Assembly (NCBI GenBank): GCA_016210805.1
Contig: JACQTL010000070.1
Location: 1-13,934 of the forward strand
Origin: Actinomycetota bacterium
GTDB taxonomy: Bacteria > Actinomycetota > UBA4738 > G016210805
Length of the DNA: 13,934 nt
Reading direction: 5' to 3'
Shown: piece by piece, positions 12,417 to 13,934 of the stretch
How positions within the stretch are numbered: position 1 is the first letter of the stretch
How the letters are laid out: the number at the start of each line of letters is the position of its first letter
Program-made: the position numbers and the translations under genes
Notes under the pieces: generated by a model
Databases searched by the model: none
Seen by the model: only the letters and a program-made list of their open reading frames with translations
Told to the model about the DNA's origin: nothing

Positions 12417-13238
12417 TCACGTGGTGGGGGCCGGCGGGCCGCCGCCCTCCCGCCGGCCCACGTACGGGGGGAACGGGATCTCGATCCCCCGCTCGTCGAA
12501 GCGCTGCTTGATCCTGGCCCGGAGCTCTCGCTCGATCTCGAACTTCCGGGCCGGGTGGACCTCGGCGACCACCCGCATCACCACGCTGAAGTCGGCGAGC
12601 TGATCCACGCCGAGGAGCCGCGGCCCGTCGATGAACGCCGAGGCCAGCCCCTCGTCCTCGCGGAGCTCGCCGAACAGCTCCTCCAGGATCCCGGCCACCC
12701 GGTCCACCTCCTCGCCGTAGGCCACGCTCACGTCCACGATGGCCCTGGCCCACTCCCGGGTCTTGTTCCCCACGACCTGGATGTTCCCGTTCGGTATCAC
12801 GTGGAGCGTCCCGTCGAAGCTCCGGATCGACGTGATGCGCAGGGTGAGGGCCTCGACCTTCCCGGTGACCTGCCCCGCCGACGTGAGCGCCTGGACGATG
12901 TCGCCCACCCCGAACTGGTTCTCCAGGAGGATGAAGAACCCGGAGAGGAAGTCGCGGACCAGGCTCTGGGCTCCGAAGCCGAGGGCCACGCCCACGATCC
13001 CCGCCCCGGCCAGGAGGGGGGCCAGGTTCACGCCGAACTGGTCGAGCACCAGGAGCAGGGCCATCGTCCAGATCACCACGCCGACCGCGCTGGACAGGGT
13101 GTGGGCCAGGGTGGCCGTCCGGCGCAGGTTCGGCTCGGCCGCCGGGTCGGCCGACCCGGCCAGCCGCCGTTCCAGGCGGCGGACCCCCAGGCGGGCCAGC
13201 AGGGAGACGAGGACGGCGACGGCGGCGATCACGGCCAC
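12417..13238 (-). CDS. MscS-family mechanosensitive ion channel
   Basis: From the GTG at 13238 this is 273 residues, and up to 29 more if initiation is at a CTG (13325). It has N-terminal helices (about 1-18 and 50-68) and the MscS pore helix region. LAPLLAGAGIVGVALGFGAQ at 72-91 is the Gly/Ala-rich TM3, followed by SLVRDFLSGFFILLE. The beta-domain has VGDIVQ (111-116), GKVEALTLRITSIRSFDG (126-143) and VIPNG (147-151), all hallmarks. The C-terminal alpha/beta domain ends with GIEIPFPP (251-258). It releases solutes on membrane tension. The start is uncertain: upstream in-frame sequence (LGWLRSHGAR) looks like real N-terminal coding, yet contains no ATG, GTG or TTG up to the TAG at 13326-13328. 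It is downstream of the CoA-transferase-type gene on the same strand and convergent with YgfZ. Confidence 0.9.
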   Translation of the reverse strand: MAVIAAVAVLVSLLARLGVRRLERRLAGSADPAAEPNLRRTATLAHTLSSAVGVVIWTMALLLVLDQFGVNLAPLLAGAGIVGVALGFGAQSLVRDFLSGFFILLENQFGVGDIVQALTSAGQVTGKVEALTLRITSIRSFDGTLHVIPNGNIQVVGNKTREWARAIVDVSVAYGEEVDRVAGILEELFGELREDEGLASAFIDGPRLLGVDQLADFSVVMRVVAEVHPARKFEIERELRARIKQRFDERGIEIPFPPYVGRREGGGPPAPTT

Positions 13239-13325
13239 CCTGGCCCCGTGCGACCGGAGCCATCCCAGCGAGGTCAGCTCGACGTGCTCGGCCAGGACCC
13301 CGCCCAGCGTCCCCAGGCCCGCCAG

Positions 13326-13934
13326 CTACACCACCCCCTCCCGCCGGAGCTCCGCGACGGCCGCCGCGTCGAGGCCGGACTCGGCCAGGACGGCGTCCGT
13401 GTGCTCGCCGAGCCCGGGGGCCGGTCGGAGGGCGGCCGGGGCCGCCCCGTCGAAGCGGATCGGCCCGCCCGGCCCCACGGCCGTGCCCTCCACGGTGGCC
13501 ACCATCCCCCGGTGCGCGACCTGGGGGTCGCGGACCGCCTCCGCCAGGTCGTTCACCGGGCCGACGCACACGTCGAGCTCGGCCAGGTCGGCGAGCCACT
13601 GGTCCCTGCCCCTGGTGGCGAAGATCTCGGCCAGCCGCCCCGCGATCTCCTCCTGGCGCTCGGGCGGGGCGTACTGCTCGGGCTCGAGCTCGGGGACCCC
13701 GAGCGCCGCGCACAGCGCGGCCCAGAACCGGGGCTCCAGGGCTCCGACGGTAAGGTACCGGCCGTCCCCGGCCCGGTAGACCCGGTAGCAGGCCAGCCCG
13801 CCGGAGAGCGAGGCCCGGCCCCCGTCCTGGGCGACCCCCGTGGCCAGGTGCTCGCCCAGGTGGATCGAGAGCCAGCTCACCACGCCGTCCAGCATCGAGA
13901 CGTCGACGAACCGCCCTTCCCCGGTCCGCTCCCG
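13326..13934 (-). CDS. CaiB/BaiF CoA-transferase family, alpha-methylacyl-CoA racemase-like, C-terminal part
   Basis: The frame is open to the right edge, so this is the last 202 residues of a larger protein (the family is usually 360-400). The visible part begins RERTGEGRFVDVSMLDG, in which the Asp of SMLDG matches the conserved catalytic Asp of this family (Asp169 in formyl-CoA transferase, Asp156 in the mycobacterial racemase, from memory). YLTVGALEPRFWAAL is more typical of alpha-methylacyl-CoA racemases than of formyl-CoA transferases. Other family features are DVCVGPVNDLAEAV and HRGM. A racemase would epimerise 2-methyl-branched acyl-CoA for beta-oxidation, which would suit the acyl-CoA synthetase nearby, but CoA-transferase activity cannot be ruled out. 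It ends with TAG two bases before the MscS candidate frame, in the same register. Confidence 0.85.
   Translation of the reverse strand, partial: RERTGEGRFVDVSMLDGVVSWLSIHLGEHLATGVAQDGGRASLSGGLACYRVYRAGDGRYLTVGALEPRFWAALCAALGVPELEPEQYAPPERQEEIAGRLAEIFATRGRDQWLADLAELDVCVGPVNDLAEAVRDPQVAHRGMVATVEGTAVGPGGPIRFDGAAPAALRPAPGLGEHTDAVLAESGLDAAAVAELRREGVV

Noticed and set aside
11827..13713. 628-codon minus-strand open frame spanning ygfZ, the channel gene and the CoA-transferase gene
   Set aside because: It is in the wrong frame for both MscS and CaiB motifs and is composed of repetitive Arg/Gly/Pro, a GC artefact.
1..13934. Mobile element, phage, toxin-antitoxin or defence system
   Set aside because: No transposase, integrase, terminal repeats, toxin or nuclease motif, tRNA or attachment-site pattern was seen, and base composition looks even across the window.

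Overview
The window is very GC-rich DNA, about 70 percent GC by eye, densely packed on both strands. It is most likely from an actinobacterium (Actinomycetota), probably an uncultured or poorly characterised lineage. The support for this is gene content: a PimB'-like GT4 glycosyltransferase, a FadD15-type acyl-CoA synthetase and TB16.3-like SRPBCC proteins, which sit together in Mycobacterium (the Rv2185c to Rv2188c area). Several starts also look leaderless, with a TANNNT -10 hexamer just upstream of ATG or GTG, which is common in actinobacteria. I cannot name the species.

Layout. Positions 1-61 hold the start of a minus-strand SRPBCC gene that runs off the left edge. Positions 62-293 are a structured divergent intergenic region with three copies of an octamer, two of them forming a perfect inverted repeat. 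Positions 294-1373 encode a Sec-exported protein of no family I recognise, closed by a strong hairpin. Positions 1513-3782 encode a membrane histidine kinase and a NarL/FixJ response regulator, translationally coupled and preceded by a recognisable sigma-70-like promoter. Positions 3826-4611 encode a HAD-family protein lacking the usual second aspartate of motif I.

Positions 4766-6669 hold two convergent genes for secreted RTX-type (GGxGxDxhx) calcium-binding repeat proteins. They share a 26-bp perfect palindrome as a bidirectional terminator. Both carry ordinary Sec signal peptides, and no type I secretion genes are seen here.

Positions 6790-11503 are a tight five-gene minus-strand operon. 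In transcription order it encodes the GT4 mannosyltransferase-like protein, the long-chain acyl-CoA synthetase, a small exported C-terminally anchored protein, a SRPBCC protein, and a zinc-finger membrane protein with a RanBP2-type Cys4 finger. Its promoter region is shared with a divergent folate-binding YgfZ gene (11525-12415). The two start codons are 21 bp apart and exactly symmetric about one -10 hexamer. YgfZ converges with an MscS-type channel gene (12417-13238 or further), separated by one base. The right edge is the C-terminal part of a CaiB/BaiF CoA-transferase or alpha-methylacyl-CoA racemase family gene.

How it fits together. The right half is envelope-lipid and fatty-acid housekeeping: PIM-type mannosylation, acyl-CoA activation, a possible racemase and an osmotic channel. 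The left half is an accessory, surface-oriented block of secreted proteins, calcium-binding repeats and a two-component system. That block lies between two genes that are close neighbours in mycobacteria. I see no phage, CRISPR, transposase, tRNA or rRNA. I found no clear defence or other wholly new system. The most unusual signals are the exactly symmetric divergent leaderless promoter, the octamer operator cluster and the RanBP2-type finger on a bacterial membrane protein.
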